DNA of 64,000 bases from Porpolomopsis calyptriformis (GCA_951640195.1 OX621169.1:248001-312000); one strand, 5' to 3'; counted from the first letter of the stretch, positions 40,812 through 54,087 are shown. The notes: generated by a model not told the origin, from the letters alone. Numbers and translations are program-made.

Positions 40812-41609
40812 ATGTCCGACATTATCCGATCACCAAAGTCGGGAAGCGATTGGAGCGCCAACGAGCTGATCGCATACAACATTACGGTTACTGCTCACCC
40901 GCCCCATGTGTTTTTTCGTCAACACGCTGAACCATCCTTAGATGGTATGGATCCCTCCCTCATTGACTCCGCCGTCGACGCGGACAATGTCCCTGACCAC
41001 ATTTTCCAATATTTAACATACCTCGACTTGGCAACCAATGCTGGCCAAGAAAGTTTAATCGACGACTTCTCCCGGGAGACTCTCCGCATTCTCGATTTTG
41101 CAGAACGGGGACTAGCCCTAAGTACACGCTACATTATCCCACTTACGATCTGTGGCGATAGCCGCCGAACCGCACAAGCAGATGTCTGTCTGCTCGATAG
41201 ACGATCAATAATCTTGCTTGTTTTGCAAGAGGACAAAACCATCTTTAATAGGGCGCAACCTGAACCGCAAGTCATTGCAGAAGCGATTGCTGCGTACCAG
41301 TACAATAACGAGAAACGGCAGACCAGAGGGCTTCCCACCCTCGATTCCATGACTATTCCCTGCATCACTATGGTTGGAACGCGACCCACTTTCTATCTCG
41401 TCCCCGTCACACGAGCACTCAGCACTGCGGTTGTGACTGGCCAGTACCCGGAAGCCCAAACTAATGTCGTGAAATGCGTCACATTTTTGGGACACAACCG
41501 TCGATCCAGTGAAGGCATGGAGACGCCAGAGTATAGGCGAGTTGCTTTTCAACGTTTTGTAGCATTCAAAGCCCTCGCGAAAGAATATTGGCAAACATTT
41601 CTTGTCTGA
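40812..41609 (+). CDS. PD-(D/E)XK nuclease-like protein of a multicopy agaricomycete family
   Basis: This 265-residue single-exon ORF begins MSDIIRSPKSGSDWSANEL. The core QADVCLLDRRSIILLVLQEDK has the D..(D/E)xK spacing of PD-(D/E)XK nucleases (Asp in ADVC, Glu-Asp-Lys in QEDK). It is followed by a conserved TIPCITMVGTRPTFYLVPVT segment. From memory, close relatives are abundant, mostly uncharacterised proteins in agaricomycete genomes. The 5' UTR seems to hold an intron (GTAAG at 40739 to TTTCAG at 40795). It starts 147 bp beyond the hairpin terminus and marks the edge of the transposon island. Whether it cuts DNA is unknown. Confidence 0.75.
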   Translation: MSDIIRSPKSGSDWSANELIAYNITVTAHPPHVFFRQHAEPSLDGMDPSLIDSAVDADNVPDHIFQYLTYLDLATNAGQESLIDDFSRETLRILDFAERGLALSTRYIIPLTICGDSRRTAQADVCLLDRRSIILLVLQEDKTIFNRAQPEPQVIAEAIAAYQYNNEKRQTRGLPTLDSMTIPCITMVGTRPTFYLVPVTRALSTAVVTGQYPEAQTNVVKCVTFLGHNRRSSEGMETPEYRRVAFQRFVAFKALAKEYWQTFLV

Positions 41610-41893
41610 CGAACAACGCTGTACAACTGGATATCGGTAACTGTCCAGACCACAAATAGATTGCCCAAAGAAAATGCAGATAGTATTGCAGGATGATGCG
41701 ATAACGATGACATGTAAAGAATTCAGATGAGTGGTGAAAGCGGGTGAATACAGCCGGCAAGGGGGTGGGGTATGAATGAAAGCCAGCCAAACTGTAAGAG
41801 TCTAAAGTTGTATAAATTCAAATTCATCGTAGTAAAGAAGATAAAATAAAACAGAGGCAGATCCATCATTTAGCAGTCTGAGAATGGAAGACT
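41610..41893. other. Convergent intergenic spacer
   Basis: 3' flanks of the PD-(D/E)XK-like gene (+) and the kinase gene (-). No gene is seen. Confidence 0.5.
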
Positions 41894-44800
41894 TCAGTAT
41901 TTTGCGCCGCAGTTCAACAACGGAACAAAACTCACAGCAAACCCACTCAATGTGCGGCTGGAATGATACGAAGAGAGGCTATGGGTTTGTGAAGACCTAT
42001 ATGACCTAGACGACGAACCGAGGGTGGTCGAAAGAAGGGATGAACTACTGGGTGTGGTGGGAACGGTGTTCACCGTCGTGCGCGAGGAACGAGCTGTGAG
42101 GGGCGTCGGTGCACCAATCTGAGACTTCTTGGGTGTCTCTGTCACTGGTTTACTTCTGCTTCCACCTACGGCTGATGATATCAACGACCTGGCCGTCCCA
42201 GATATGGGATTCGAAACTTTGGATCGACGACCAGCCGCGATGAATGGATGTCGCATGGCAGCTTGCGGCTTTATTCGGCGTTCTGGGTCCCAGACCAAAC
42301 ATCTGGATATAAAATCCACAAAATCCTCGTCATTACAACGCAAAACCTGTGAAAGACTTTTGGTCCCTGGACGTCTTCGGCGGCCTTTTGAGTTGACGAC
42401 AACACGAGGTGCTCCACTGGAATCTATGAATTGTTCGTCAGAAGAGAAAGGCCAAGGTTAGGGGGCTCTCACCAAAGAAGAGTCGTTTTCGAGAGCTTCG
42501 ATTGACGAAATCCTTGTCTGGTATACCCAGGATTTCCATGATGCAAGAAAGTTGTTCTTGCTCGTTTTCGCCAGGGAATATCGGAAACCCAGTGAAAAGC
42601 TCGGCCAAAATACAGCCCAAGCTCCACATATCGATCGCCATGTGGTAATTCATGCCAAGGATAACCTCGGGAGATCGATAGAAACGGCTTTGAATATAGG
42701 TATAAACTGGACGATGATTACCAATCAGTAATGGGATGGCATGAAAAGGGTTTCATGCAAACTTTTCTCGTGTTCGAAGCAACTGCTACCAAAGTCGATG
42801 ACTTTCAAGGCACTTTTTGCTGGATGTCGAAGTAAAACATTCTGCATCCAAGTCAATCAGAAAAAGTTAAGAAACAAGAGCTTGAGGGACTAGCCTCAGG
42901 TTTCAGATCACAGTGCACGATGCGATGGTGTCGCATCAACGAAAGAGACAACAGCATTTGACTCGTGAAGCGGCGAATCAGTGTCGTTGTGAAACCCACA
43001 AACCCGTTGGCCTTGATTAATTCGTAAAGATTGATGCTTAGAAGTTCCATCGCAATACAAAGGTGATTTCGGAAGTAAAAGTGCTCTGTCATTTTGATGA
43101 CATGATGCTTTTCTTCTGCATCCTAAACACAAAGTCAGATGCCTAGGTTTTGATCTCGAATACCACACGCACCCATTTGCGAAGGTTATCAAGAATTTTG
43201 ATTTCGACCAATGCTTGATGATGAAATCGTTTCTTATTGCGGATTATTTTAACCGCTACAGACTCCCCCGAGCAGTGGTCTCGGCAATGCAGAACCTGGC
43301 CAAATGAGCCCTTGCCGAGGGTGTCGATGATTTCGTAGCGGTATGCTAAGTGATCGTGGTTCACAACTAGATAGTCGCCTCGTTCATCATCGTAGCCGTA
43401 ATTGCTTGCTGAGACGGCGAGAGTCGCCATCTTCTTCTTGCCCTTTTGGCCGATATAATAAATGGAAGTGTAATCCAAAATTTCTTTCCGTTCATACTCA
43501 GATAGATGCTGTGCTTGACTGCTCTTCAAAATGGCTGTGGCGGGAGTTTGGTGAAGGGGATAACATCTGAGCAGTAAAAAATAAACTGACCTGCCGGAGA
43601 GGAGGGACTAACTGGTGACAATGGCTCGGGGAAGCGTAACAGATCATCTAACTCTTCTTGAGTTGCGCCGTGCGCTATCTTCTTTGCTTGTTGTCGTCTA
43701 ATATAGTGTATCATTTCTTCATCGCCCAGCAATTCTTCCTCATCGACAGTGTTCGGAACAGGGGACGGTGTAGACAGGGATTGCCGGCTTGAGGACGGTG
43801 ACGCCACAACTGGATGCATATTCTGCCCTGAGGAATTAGCAATGTGGGGGTTGGATAGGGTCACTTTAGGGCCCAGTAGTTTGAGAGTCTTGGACGGCGA
43901 TAAAGCTGCAAACCGATACGACTCGCTTGGAGGTACGGAGACAATGGATGCCACGGAGCTGGTAGAAGCTTTGCGGAGGCCAGTGAATGAAACGGAGTCG
44001 CGATTGCTTTTACGATGTAAGAAACCTCCCGATGTTGATGACGTTGCATTGACCTGGCGAGGAACACGAGAAACAGTGGATGGAGAAGCTCTTGCGGCGC
44101 TCTGTCGTTGGTTGGTTGAAGACAGGAAGCCTTTTGAAACTTGAATGTCACCGTTTTCTATCATTCCAAACTCATCCATTAGTACTCCGCCCGGCGTAGG
44201 CGAGGGCTCAGTCGAAGCTGTGACATTAACGCTAGCTCGACGGCCCAAGAAATTGGATGAGTTCTTCAGTGGTGGGGTCGATATCGCGGAAGTCCGGCTC
44301 GAGATGCGAGGAATTTTAGTTGGGGTCTCCTTGGAGATAGTCCCAATAGTATTCAACAAGGATGACGGAGGGGGTTCCTTTGCCTCCTTCGAGGTTTGTG
44401 ACATGTTGGTACCTACCGAAGGTGATCCAGCAATGGTGGGTAGTTGATTCCGAGTTCGCAGGGATGCATCTGACTGCTTCTGCATCGAGCTGATAGTTGG
44501 AGAGGTGAGTCTCGAGGATGAGGAACGAGAGGTATTAGAGACGACTGCAGGAGTTGAGAGAGAGGAAGAAGGTTTCAAGTTAGCTACTCGTTGAGCTGTC
44601 GCTGGAGGCAAAGCAGATATCTGCATGGGCGGAAGATTTTGTGGTTTCAGCTTTTTGGGATCGGTGGATGACAGCGTCTTCATAACATAATCAGTGGGAT
44701 AACAATACAAACCTATGTTGGACCTCGACATACCTTGCCTCGTTTTCGACCTATTAGAACCGAGATTCTACTCTCACTCCTATCCTTGTCGTCTTTCTTT

Positions 44801-47800
44801 GGCTTCTCTTTTTCGAAAGTCTCGTTCTCTCTTTCAGTATCTTCGAACTTCTGGTTATCTTTACCATCCTTATTTGCATCATTCTTTTCAGCGTGCAAAC
44901 TTCTCCTCGAGCTAGATCCTTTCAATAATGAGGGGAGACCCAGGCTCAACATGGACGATTTCTTGCGGGCAGACCCAGGAACCGAAGCCGGAGGAGGAGA
45001 GTTGTTGGCCCTAGGGCGTGGCATCTCAATAGAAGCTGGACCTGAGGATGGTGTAGGTGACGAAGACGTTGCTGTTATGCCCGAAGATGGAATAGATTGC
45101 GATGACGATCGACGGAAGAAAGGTATGGAGGAAGGGGTAAGACGTTTCGAAGAGGCTCGACGTACAGAGAATGTAGGGCTGGTCGGCGCTAGTTGAGGCG
45201 GAAGCGCAGGTATTGCTTGATTTGTGCTTGCACTGGAGTCAGTCCCCGAGCCATTAATACCGTCAGGTGCCTTTAAGTTGAGAAGTGAAGGTACTTGAGA
45301 GGGTGATTTAGATGTGCGCGGGGAACCACCTGAAGAAATCGAGATTAAAGAGGTAGCCGACGACATAGCATCTTTCTGCACAGCGGACCAAGAATTCTTC
45401 GAACCCCCTGATAAGGGTGAAAGCGTTTGATCCTTTGAAGCAGATTTGCGGAGTTGCGGGCCGAATAAGACAGATGGCGAACTAAGTGCGGAAGACTTAG
45501 ATGAAGTTGATGGTGAGCCTGACAATCTGATATTAAGGGCAGAGAAACTCCATTTCTTCGATGGAGTTTTTGTTATGGTAGGGGTTGAGTCAGGTTGAGG
45601 ACCCACTGAATTTGAGTTGTGAGACCGGTCGTAAGGATGAGCAGGAGCCTGCGGCGCAGTGAGATGTGAATGCCTCACAAGGGAGGGACTTCCCAGAGGC
45701 GCCAACTGATTGTCATCAGTCCCATGACTTCCGCGCTTCCCCTCGGTAATACCTAGTGTGGGAAATACGTGGCTACCTGCAGAGCCAGGGGGCGACCTGT
45801 ATGTAGATAAATCTTTCGGCAGAGGTGGGACAGGAGGGACGGGTTCGTCTTCCAAAGCATCACTAGCGAGCGCAAGCGATGCAACGCGGTCTTTAAGAGA
45901 CGCTGCATCACTAGAATGCATAGTTGAGATGTCACTTCCGGAACTATTCCTCTTCGCCTTGCTCATCGAATGTCGACCCGAAGCCGAGATCGAAGTCAAA
46001 CTTGTTGCAACAGAGAGTGAGGTAGAATCCCGAGAACTGGCTGTAGTCGATGGTGTAGTTGTGTACGTCGTCGAAGAGGCGGAACCACGCTTGGGCGTAA
46101 AACTTGAGCGAGAGCTTGAATGGCTTGGCTTCTTGGGTGTCTTCTCCGCAGTGGAAGACGTACGCTGCTCGTCGCTGCTACCAATTACATTCCCAACCAG
46201 CTCACTACCATTCGGAACAATGTCCCCGGCATACAGGCCAAGACCCTTGATTTGGCGGAATTGGGTGTCATCCTCCGATTCCTTCGTACTCGCGCTGTCT
46301 CTCATATTGGTACTCCCTTTTCGGGTAACTTTCGCGCCCTCCGCGGGGCCAATACCTTCCCATTGAGTACTACTCTTGCCGGGGGGTGTACCAGGTCGGC
46401 TCATACTTGCTGGCTTGCCGAAACTTCCAACGCTCGCTCTTGCACGCGCAGTTTTGCCGGTTAGTCCATCCAATTTGCGAAGCGCCTCCGCGGTAGCCTC
46501 GTCGTCTAGACAAGACCATCCCTCCTGCGTTCCACGTAGCAAAGAGTGGGCAACGTTTGGCGATGAAAGAAGTTGGTGCTCCCTCGGTGACAGTTGTAAA
46601 GGAGGGGTATTTGCACTGTTCACAGTACTCGTGTGTCTCAGAAATTGCTGAATAGAAGTCGAGGAGGGGGATGGTGGTAAATGGGAGAAATCTGTGGCAT
46701 GAACCCGACGGGCTAGGGCACCGTCACCGTGATTCGAAGAGGAAGAACTTCCAGAAGTTTGTCTGGTATGTCTGTCAGACAGCTTTGCAGGGGCTGGAAC
46801 AGCCTTTGAGCTACTCGCGGCAGTTAAACTTGCGCTATCCCTGCGGCTCTTGTCGCGAGAAACACCAGGAAAGTTTCCACTGTTGACACTCCGATGTCTA
46901 CGGACAGACGATTTCTCGTCGCGTCCCTTATCTTTCGAGTGCGAAGATGACGATCCTTGGTACTTAGAAACAAGCATTCCAGAATGATCCATCTCAAACT
47001 CGTCAGATGTCCGCTTCTTCGCTTTTCGGAGAGGGGTTGCAAAAGAAGTCGGTGGAGGTTTAGAGACCGGAGATTCAGGCATATGTGGCCTGTAATCCTC
47101 AGAATGATCAGATGGATTGAAAGACATGGACTGATCGGCGATATGAGACTTTCGGGGGTACAATATTTCTTCTCCTCCGCTTTCCTCCGTTATGGATGGT
47201 CGGCCACGAAGAGGGCGTGACATTGACTTTAACCCTGTAGGCTTCAATATAATAAGATAGGTGAGCTCTTCAAAGAGACATCGTTTGACGACCGGGTTTG
47301 ACGCACCTCATCCTCTTCACCGGAGTCACCATCGATGGCCTCAATGGCCCAGGGGCTGTCCAGTCCATCTTTCCCCGTGTCTTCTGGGCGGACCACTTCG
47401 AAGTCATCGCCATCATCGTGGCTCTCTTCAGCATTTGTCCGCTCCAACTGCGCCCAACGAGGAGTAGAAAGCTCGCCAACGCCAACCAAGCCTCTTCTAT
47501 CAATAGTGGCGGGATCCTTTGCGGGCGTAACTGGTTCATTTTTCAATTGCATTTCGGGGGTTGCGCTGGCATGCGTGGCAAGAGGGAAGGGTGGAGTGGG
47601 CGAATCTGAAGGAGACTGGAGTCCAAAGTAGTACGGATCGAGAGACGAGGTTGCTGATGTTGAACGTGAGGTAACGATTTCTGATCCTATCACCCCCTCC
47701 TCCGCGGAAACAGGTTGTGGCGATGGCTGGATGGTCATAAGATTGAGCAAAAGACATTGAAAGACTGAAAACGCGTCTACCTCTTGCAAGGCTCCATCTC

Positions 47801-47945
47801 CAGTCACACTGACGCGCTCGTAGCAAACTCCCTCACCCGACACGTTGTGCGACGGGGGAATGTGCAGCGCTGGAGGTCGATCTTTCTTCTTGGACTGTTC
47901 CGTCTCACGAGCCACCTGAACATGGGAAGAGGACGAAGCTGACAT
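41894..47945 (-). CDS. DYRK-family protein kinase (Pom1/DYRK2-like), multi-exon
   Basis: Minus strand from ATG 47945 ([17 protein letters not shown]) to a stop at 41894. A very long Ser/Thr/Pro-rich, probably disordered region (over 1,000 residues) precedes a DYRK homology box ([19 protein letters not shown]) and the kinase domain. Seen in order: [15 protein letters not shown] (about 43300), [29 protein letters not shown] (HCD, as in DYRKs), [12 protein letters not shown] (about 42800), activation loop [17 protein letters not shown] (about 42690), [11 protein letters not shown], and [13 protein letters not shown] (about 42310). A Ser-rich tail ends ..LLNCGAKY. Clear introns include 44678-44733 (56 bp) and about 47247-47311. 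The YxY loop is autophosphorylated in this family. The role is presumably polarity or cell-cycle control, as for Pom1; I have not separated it from other DYRK subfamilies. Confidence 0.9.
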
Positions 47946-48220
47946 AAAAAAGCCAAGGTGAGGGTGCCAGAGAAATCAGAAAAAAGCAAAGAAATTTCGA
48001 GTCCTGAAAGAAAGCACAACCAAGGGAAGTATCTGTCGCAAATCGCAAGCCTCGAGTAGGTGAATGTCCCAACGAAAGTCTTCACCTCATGTCTGAGCTT
48101 TGTTTCTATTTACTTTCGGTGGCAATACTGCCAACCCTTATTTACATAAACAACAAAAAAGGTGGCAGTTCCGACGGACGGACGGACCCTCGTCTGAGGA
48201 TTGTCGCCAGTCTGACCGAG

Positions 48221-50472
48221 TCAAGGGGTAGCCAAGGATATCCACGCTCGACCATTCTTCCCTCCCATCTGAATGATACCATACTTTTCAGCCAATGCGG
48301 CATACTGGCTGAACTTCTCGACACCGGCACGTTTGTACACCTCCTTGTCTCGTTGAATTAATGTGTACGCCACTTTAGAGCGAAGCGGAACGACTCCACT
48401 AGCATTTTCCTTCCTCAGTAGCTCCACCAAGACAACAAACATTTCCGGTATATGTGTGACATTAGATGTTTGGGAGCGGTTGTTCAAGGACGTCAACGCA
48501 GGAGGTGGTTTTGATGAGGAGGGAACAATCGAAGATGGAGGAACACCTATTTCAGGCTTCTGACTCGCTAACGTTTTTGAAATCCCCATAGGGCTTACGG
48601 CGCCAGCAGCTGTTGAAGATGAGATGTGACCGATTGGAGGCCGAGTGGTCGCCACTATCGGGGTGGAACGGTCAGGGTTGATAGATGAGGTGTCAGGTCC
48701 ACGAGGCGGGAATGAAAATTGGACGGCAGAAGTCAGAGATATCCACGCATCACCTCCTTGGCCCCCTAGCTGAATGATACCTGCTTTCTCCGCTATTGCT
48801 GTATACTCACCGAACTTTTTCACGCCGGCTCGCTCGTATACCATGTTGTCTCGCTTGACTAATGCGATTGCTACCTTTGAGCGAGATGCTCGAGGGTTGC
48901 CAATTCGACATTCTTCCTCCAAGAGCCCCACCAAAGCAGCAAAGACAGGAGAAACTGGTTGACGATCTGGTGAAACATCGGGCGCACCCGCCAGATTATT
49001 GGAACGCCACGAGGGAAGATTCCGTGAGGAGGGAACTGGTGGAGGTGGAACTTGTTGGTTCAAGGATGGGGCAGGAGTGAGTGCCGTTGCAACTTTAGTG
49101 GATGGGAATACTGTGGGCTGTCCTAATACAGGGCGGACCGCTGCACCGCTGTTAGCGGTTGGTAAAGCTTTGATAACCGATATAGTTGGAGAGGTGCTTG
49201 TAGTATTCACTTTGAGCTTCTGGCCTGATAAGATGACCGGCTCACAAGACAAGGATAAGGTGGAGCGGGGGGTAGCAAAAGAAAAATCCAAACTCGCAGG
49301 AGCGCTTGCGGGTGGATTGTTCATGTGGTCTTGGCGATTCGGTTGGTTTTTGAAATCCATACAAGCACGGAAAGGAATGATGTTGGTGCCCCATTCGCCA
49401 TTCACGGACAAAGCGGGGGATGTCGTATCACATATGTCGATTAGCGGCTGCTCCTTCAAAGCAGATGAAGTGTTGGTTGATGGGGCATGGTCATGAAGTC
49501 TGATATCCATTGGCTGCTGTGTCTGGTTGACGTGAGTCGACGATCCTTGAGATACGAGCCTGCTTTGCGGGAAATCTCGATCTCCTGGGGACAATGATGA
49601 GTCAATTCGGCTTCCAAGTTGAAATTGGGACTCGATCGACTCCCCCCTGTTTGATATCATTGACGCCGGGGCCGTTGAACTAGCGGGGCTATACGAAGAA
49701 TAGAATCTTGATGGTTGATTATCACCGCTGGATTCTTCTAGGAACTGGATGCCCTCCGCTTTATTGAATAGTTGGTCATTTATTTTCGGGGCAGTAGTTG
49801 TGGGAGTGGTCGAATGTGTGATGCCAGATTCCGAACTTGGCAACAGGTAATGTGGGGACGGATTTGATCTACCATTGCGGTCAGTTGGAGTAGCTTGGAT
49901 TCTCCCAATGATATCGCGGTGCCAATCATAAAACACTGACGCGTGAGATTTGAGGACATTGTGTTGATTTGGGAGTGACGGTGCGATGACCACTACAGAG
50001 TATTGCAGAAGACGCAAAGTTGATATGGCGTATGCCAGATCCCCATCTCCTGAGATCAACACGAAGGTGGCCGGTGGAGGATGGTCCATCGCATAAGTGA
50101 GCAGGTCCACTGAAGGAAATATTCATGATGTATGAACTAGCTGAGTGGGGACAGATGAACACACCCAATAGCATTTTGCCTGCGACATCTTTTCGGCCGT
50201 TGAGCGGACAGTCTGTTAGGGACACACCAGATGACTGGAGTTGAGAGCGGAAGGTGGGGGATGAAGGTTGTTGTGAAAAATCAAGGTATGCTTTGAAGAA
50301 CCTGACGCTTCCAAATGTATGAGCAACCTCCCGAATGATGTTGACAATGTCGTATCCTGTCCAATTCAAGGACAGAGGAGTAGTCTCGGCTGTCCTTTAA
50401 TAAATCAGTTGGCAATTTATGTTTTGAAAATGGGTTGTTCCATTGACCACAGTCCCAAAATATCGCCACCAT
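48221..50472 (-). CDS. NYN-domain ribonuclease-like protein with two LOTUS/OST-HTH domains
   Basis: The model is 50472-50451, 50389-50165, 50109-48221 (711 aa), with phase-1 introns of 61 and 55 bp. The NYN (PIN-like) domain is N-terminal: VAIFWDSE, then LNGRKDVAGKMLLVD, then FVLISGDGDLAYAI. These carry the Asp residues that form the metal site in this fold. A long Ser/Pro-rich linker follows. Two related ~70-residue C-terminal modules (PVFAALVGLLEEECRI..AWISL and MFVVLVELLRKENAS..AWISL) match LOTUS/OST-HTH, an RNA-binding winged helix. The architecture resembles MARF1/limkain b1 proteins, which cleave or silence RNA. The gene lies 275 bp upstream of the kinase gene on the same strand. A paralogue is at 59748-61654. 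Confidence 0.85.
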
Positions 50473-51118
50473 TGCAAAAATAGTCCTAGATGAGCATGTC
50501 AGTAACCAGAATCTCGGATAAGCTAGAAGTGATAGACCGCCATTCTCTCACACTTTCTGGTTCCTCGTTTCGTTCGGCTTAGCGCTCAAGCTCAAGCTCA
50601 GGCTGCGTGTGAATTGTCATACAATATCTCATAATGCATAAATCTCATAAGGCATAGGTTTTGGCTGGGACCAAATGTTACCTCACAGCCAAATTGCCAT
50701 CTCATAATGCATGGATATATGGTGAGAAATTGTACTGTCGTTGCTTTTGTGACAAGGAGGAGTGTCTGATTGGCCAATCATTGGTACCATACAAATCCCT
50801 CCTACCCTGCCTACTAGGGTATCATGCACAATATGTGTTTTCTAACCAGGTTTTATTAACTAGTTATAACCGGTTACTAACTAGAAGGCCTTGAGAGTGT
50901 GGTTAGTTGAAAGGCACTTTTCAAACAGCAAAATGTGGCTCTTGTTTTTGCAGTGAGTCTGCTTGAGTCGGCTAAATACTTTCAAGCGCGTACTCGCCAC
51001 CGTGAAGTTACACCAGGGTCAACTCAGGCAGGCGGCAACACTATCTTGGTCTGCCGGAACCTTTTCGTTCGGCACAAGGTGCTCCTCTCTTGTACGCAAG
51101 AAAAATCTCGGTACAGGC
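50473..51118. other. Intergenic region upstream of first NYN gene
   Basis: Promoter region of the minus-strand NYN gene. It has a short direct repeat around CTCATAATGCAT (50630-50710). No gene is recognised. Confidence 0.4.
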
Positions 51119-51278
51119 TGACACTTTAGGGAAAGACTATAAGATTGACAGGCAAAAGGTTGCCAACATAATTGAAGCAAGGGACAGAAATGACCCTCTA
51201 GTTGATGCCGATATCCGTGTGGTTGTGGATCGACTGAATAACATCGATTTCATCACTCGAAAATGTAACAATGGTTGA
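51119..51278 (+). pseudogene. Fragment of an unknown small protein family, copy 1
   Basis: TGACACTTTAGGGAAAGACT leads into a frame encoding YKIDRQKVANIIEARDRND-PLVD.. and closing at TGA 51276-51278. The same segment recurs at 55980-56130 (FKIDRQKVANIVEARDRID). I do not recognise the family. This copy ends where copy 2 continues, so it is truncated or an isolated exon. Confidence 0.5.
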
Positions 51279-51351
51279 AAATAAGAATATCACGAATAAA
51301 ACAAATCAGTAATGTAGCAGGACGGTACCATGAGGACCATCCACACCAGAA

Positions 51352-54087
51352 TCATTTTTTCTTCGCATCTCTCACACTAAAGACAAGTAAATCCTCGTGC
51401 TCCAAATTGTAACTCGCGATCGAATTCGAATTCGTCAACATTTTACCAGCAAATGATAGTCTGATCCTCGAAGCCGGTACACCGCTCTCTGTGTGCTGAA
51501 GGATCCGATCCCGAAGGGTAGAAACCAACAAGTTGAGCGGGAGATCTGGAATAGTCACGACACCTCCGTCAAGCTTCCATTCAGGCTTAGAAGGATCGTT
51601 AGGCAGCTGAACTTGAAGTGAAATAGGATGCTAAAAAAAAGGACGACCGTGTCAATAAAGAGCGAATCGTTGTTTCCCCCCCCCCCCCCCAGAGACGAGA
51701 CACTCACAGGATGCATGCCGACCCAGTCCGCTTCGGGATAAAGTTGCCCACCAGGCAGTCTGGCGACTTTCTGCCTTTTCGCGGGCGGAATGTCGTCTCC
51801 TCCGCCCATCTCTTCCGCGGACCGGACCATACCTGTCTGTGGAGACACCATAGAACCAGAAGCAACAAGAGCGGCCATTCTCGACGGATGCATGCCTAAT
51901 GCAGGCGAAGGTGCCACGGGTGGTGGTTGGTACCCAAAGGGCTGAGCAGCATCCAAGCCTTGGTAATGTAATGGGGGCAGCAGAACGGGCGCGGATGGAT
52001 TGGGGTACATCGACGATGGTTGGGGTCCCGATGAGACAGTTGCCGCAGAATAGGCGGGATTTGCGGGAATGGCACCTCCAGACGCTTGAGTGGGCGGTGG
52101 TGGGAGTGATGCTGGAGCCGGAGGTAAGCTTGTCATCGGAGGCGGAGCTGCCGCCGGACCAATTCCGGGACCGATCGCCCCTGCCTCTTGTCTATCGAGG
52201 GAATAAATAAGTGATTGTCAATGATTATAAAAAGTCGGAAAAGGACTGACGGCCCAAGACCCTTTGCCCGATAAATGGCGGCGATTTGCTCGTCGAAATT
52301 GACATTTGTGGAGAATTTGTCAAGGGTGTTAGCCTTGGAGGCAGTGTGGCCATCCCATACAACCTTCTCCCTCTCTTTCCGTCTCTCCCGTTCCTCTTCC
52401 TCCTCCTTCTTTCGCCTCTCTTCATCAGCCTCGCCGCCAAACATATCAACACGTGCGCGAGCGAGATTCTTCAAAGATGCGACCACGTTCGCACCGCGCT
52501 GCAGCTCGGATGCTTGCGCTTTCCGGGCTTCCAGAACGTCGCGCTGTGACTTCCAGCGAGGATCAAGCAACTCGATACGCATGTGCTCCTGCAGTTCGTC
52601 AACCGGGATTTGCTGACCGCAAATGGAACACGTTGTCATTGCTGCCTTGGTATTCTTCGCGCCCACTGAGACGAAGACATAATTACCAAAAAAAAAACGA
52701 ATGTGACAAAAAGGAAACACTCACATTTGGGGACATAGTCCGTTCGGATTTTCATAGGCCCAGCAGTATTAACCGTACTAGCACGCAAGGCCTTCGCCCG
52801 CTCAATCTCCCTCGCTCGCTCCTCCTCTTCTTGCTTCTTCTTTTCATCTTCCTCCTCATCGCTCTGTTCCATCAGGGCATCATCCTCGCTTCCAATTCCT
52901 ACTCCACCGACTGCCGCAGCTGCCTCCGCTTCAGCCGCAGCCTGACGTGCACGGTGCGCTTCAACATCCTCGACGGTGTTCTCCATGATCATAGCAGCCA
53001 TCCTCTTCTGCGCCAGAGTCATGTTCTCCACTTCTTGGACACTCATCGGGGGAGGGAGTTCAGAGTTCGCGTCGGCAGCTGTGAACTCGATGGTTTGAAC
53101 TATAGCATAATCATGCCATTCGATCTCGGCAAAGGCAACTAAAGAAACGTGTAAGATTTCATCAACCAGAGGAAAATGGGTGGATGAAAACATACTTCTC
53201 TCGGCCTCTTGATCATCCTGACGTTTTTTGTCCTTTTCGCGCTTGATGCGTTCCCACTTTGCATACATTCGTGCGAGCTCGAGAGTGTTCCATCGGCCGC
53301 CGGGTTGGGTACGTTCTTTGAGCGTTTCAATCATTTCCTTGCTCGGATGTAAGATTTTTGTATATTGCTCCACCAATCGATTGAAATACCCAAAAAGCGA
53401 GTGAGTTGGTCTTAGAAAATCGAATTGATAATTCCGGCCTTCACGCGCAGATAGAGAGGCGAGGAATGTATGTCCCCTTCGAGCAGTGAAGAGAGCGGTG
53501 AGCTTCATGATGTCCCTAATTATGCGATTGAGTCCAACTCGTGGAGGGTGCGAAAAGAAAGAAATAAAGAAATCACGCACAAATCGATGGGGCTGATATT
53601 GGGCAACTCTATGATAAACTCTGGCGGTGGCGGCTCTTGCCCAACATCGATGGCAGTCGTTGTTTCTGCACCAATTGCACCGTCTTCTTTTTCTCCCTTC
53701 TCACCCACAGACTCGTCTACAAGCTCTCCCAGCGCGATTTTATCCATCCTGTTCCGGTAGTACGCATGATATGGGTCCACTGGGTTGAGGAACGAGAACT
53801 TTGGGTCCGAGCGCTGGCCTTCACGAATCTTGTCTTCGAACTGGGGAGGATTAGCAGAGCGTGCAACAAAGAGAGCTGTGCGGTCGATGACGGCTGGTGG
53901 AGATGAGGTAGGCTACTAACGGAAAGGAGAAGACATTGGTGCGCTCACATTTAATCTCTGGGGGTGGAAGAATGAGACCGTTAGCGGCAAATCTCATTGG
54001 ACCTTCCCGTGGACCGTCCACCACCATATCTACATCACCATTAGGGTGTCCATTGGGGACAGGCGGCGTCGCAGAGCTAACGAGCAT
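51352..54087 (-). CDS. SF3A1: Splicing factor 3A subunit 1 (SF3a120/Prp21 homologue)
   Basis: Minus strand, ATG 54087 (MLVSSATPPVPNGHPNG) to TGA 51352-51354, multi-exon. The first SURP module covers VIDRTALFVARSANPPQFED and then DPYHAYYRNRM (about 53760-53900). The second covers LTALFTARRGHTFLASLSAR and then YFNRLVEQYTKIL (about 53350-53510). Charged coiled-coil segments follow, then RWKSQRDVLEARKAQ and a Pro-rich stretch. A C-terminal ubiquitin-like domain (SRIRLSFAGKMLTNSNSIAS) ends near 51355. This order is that of SF3A1, which belongs to the U2 snRNP SF3a complex and acts in prespliceosome assembly in the nucleus. One intron near 51676-51690 contains a pure 14-C run. The gene is divergent from mL60. 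Confidence 0.93.

Noticed and set aside
43749..46464. Plus-strand ORFs of 100-200 codons
   Set aside because: Shadows of the long Ser/Pro-rich N-terminal region of the DYRK kinase on the minus strand.
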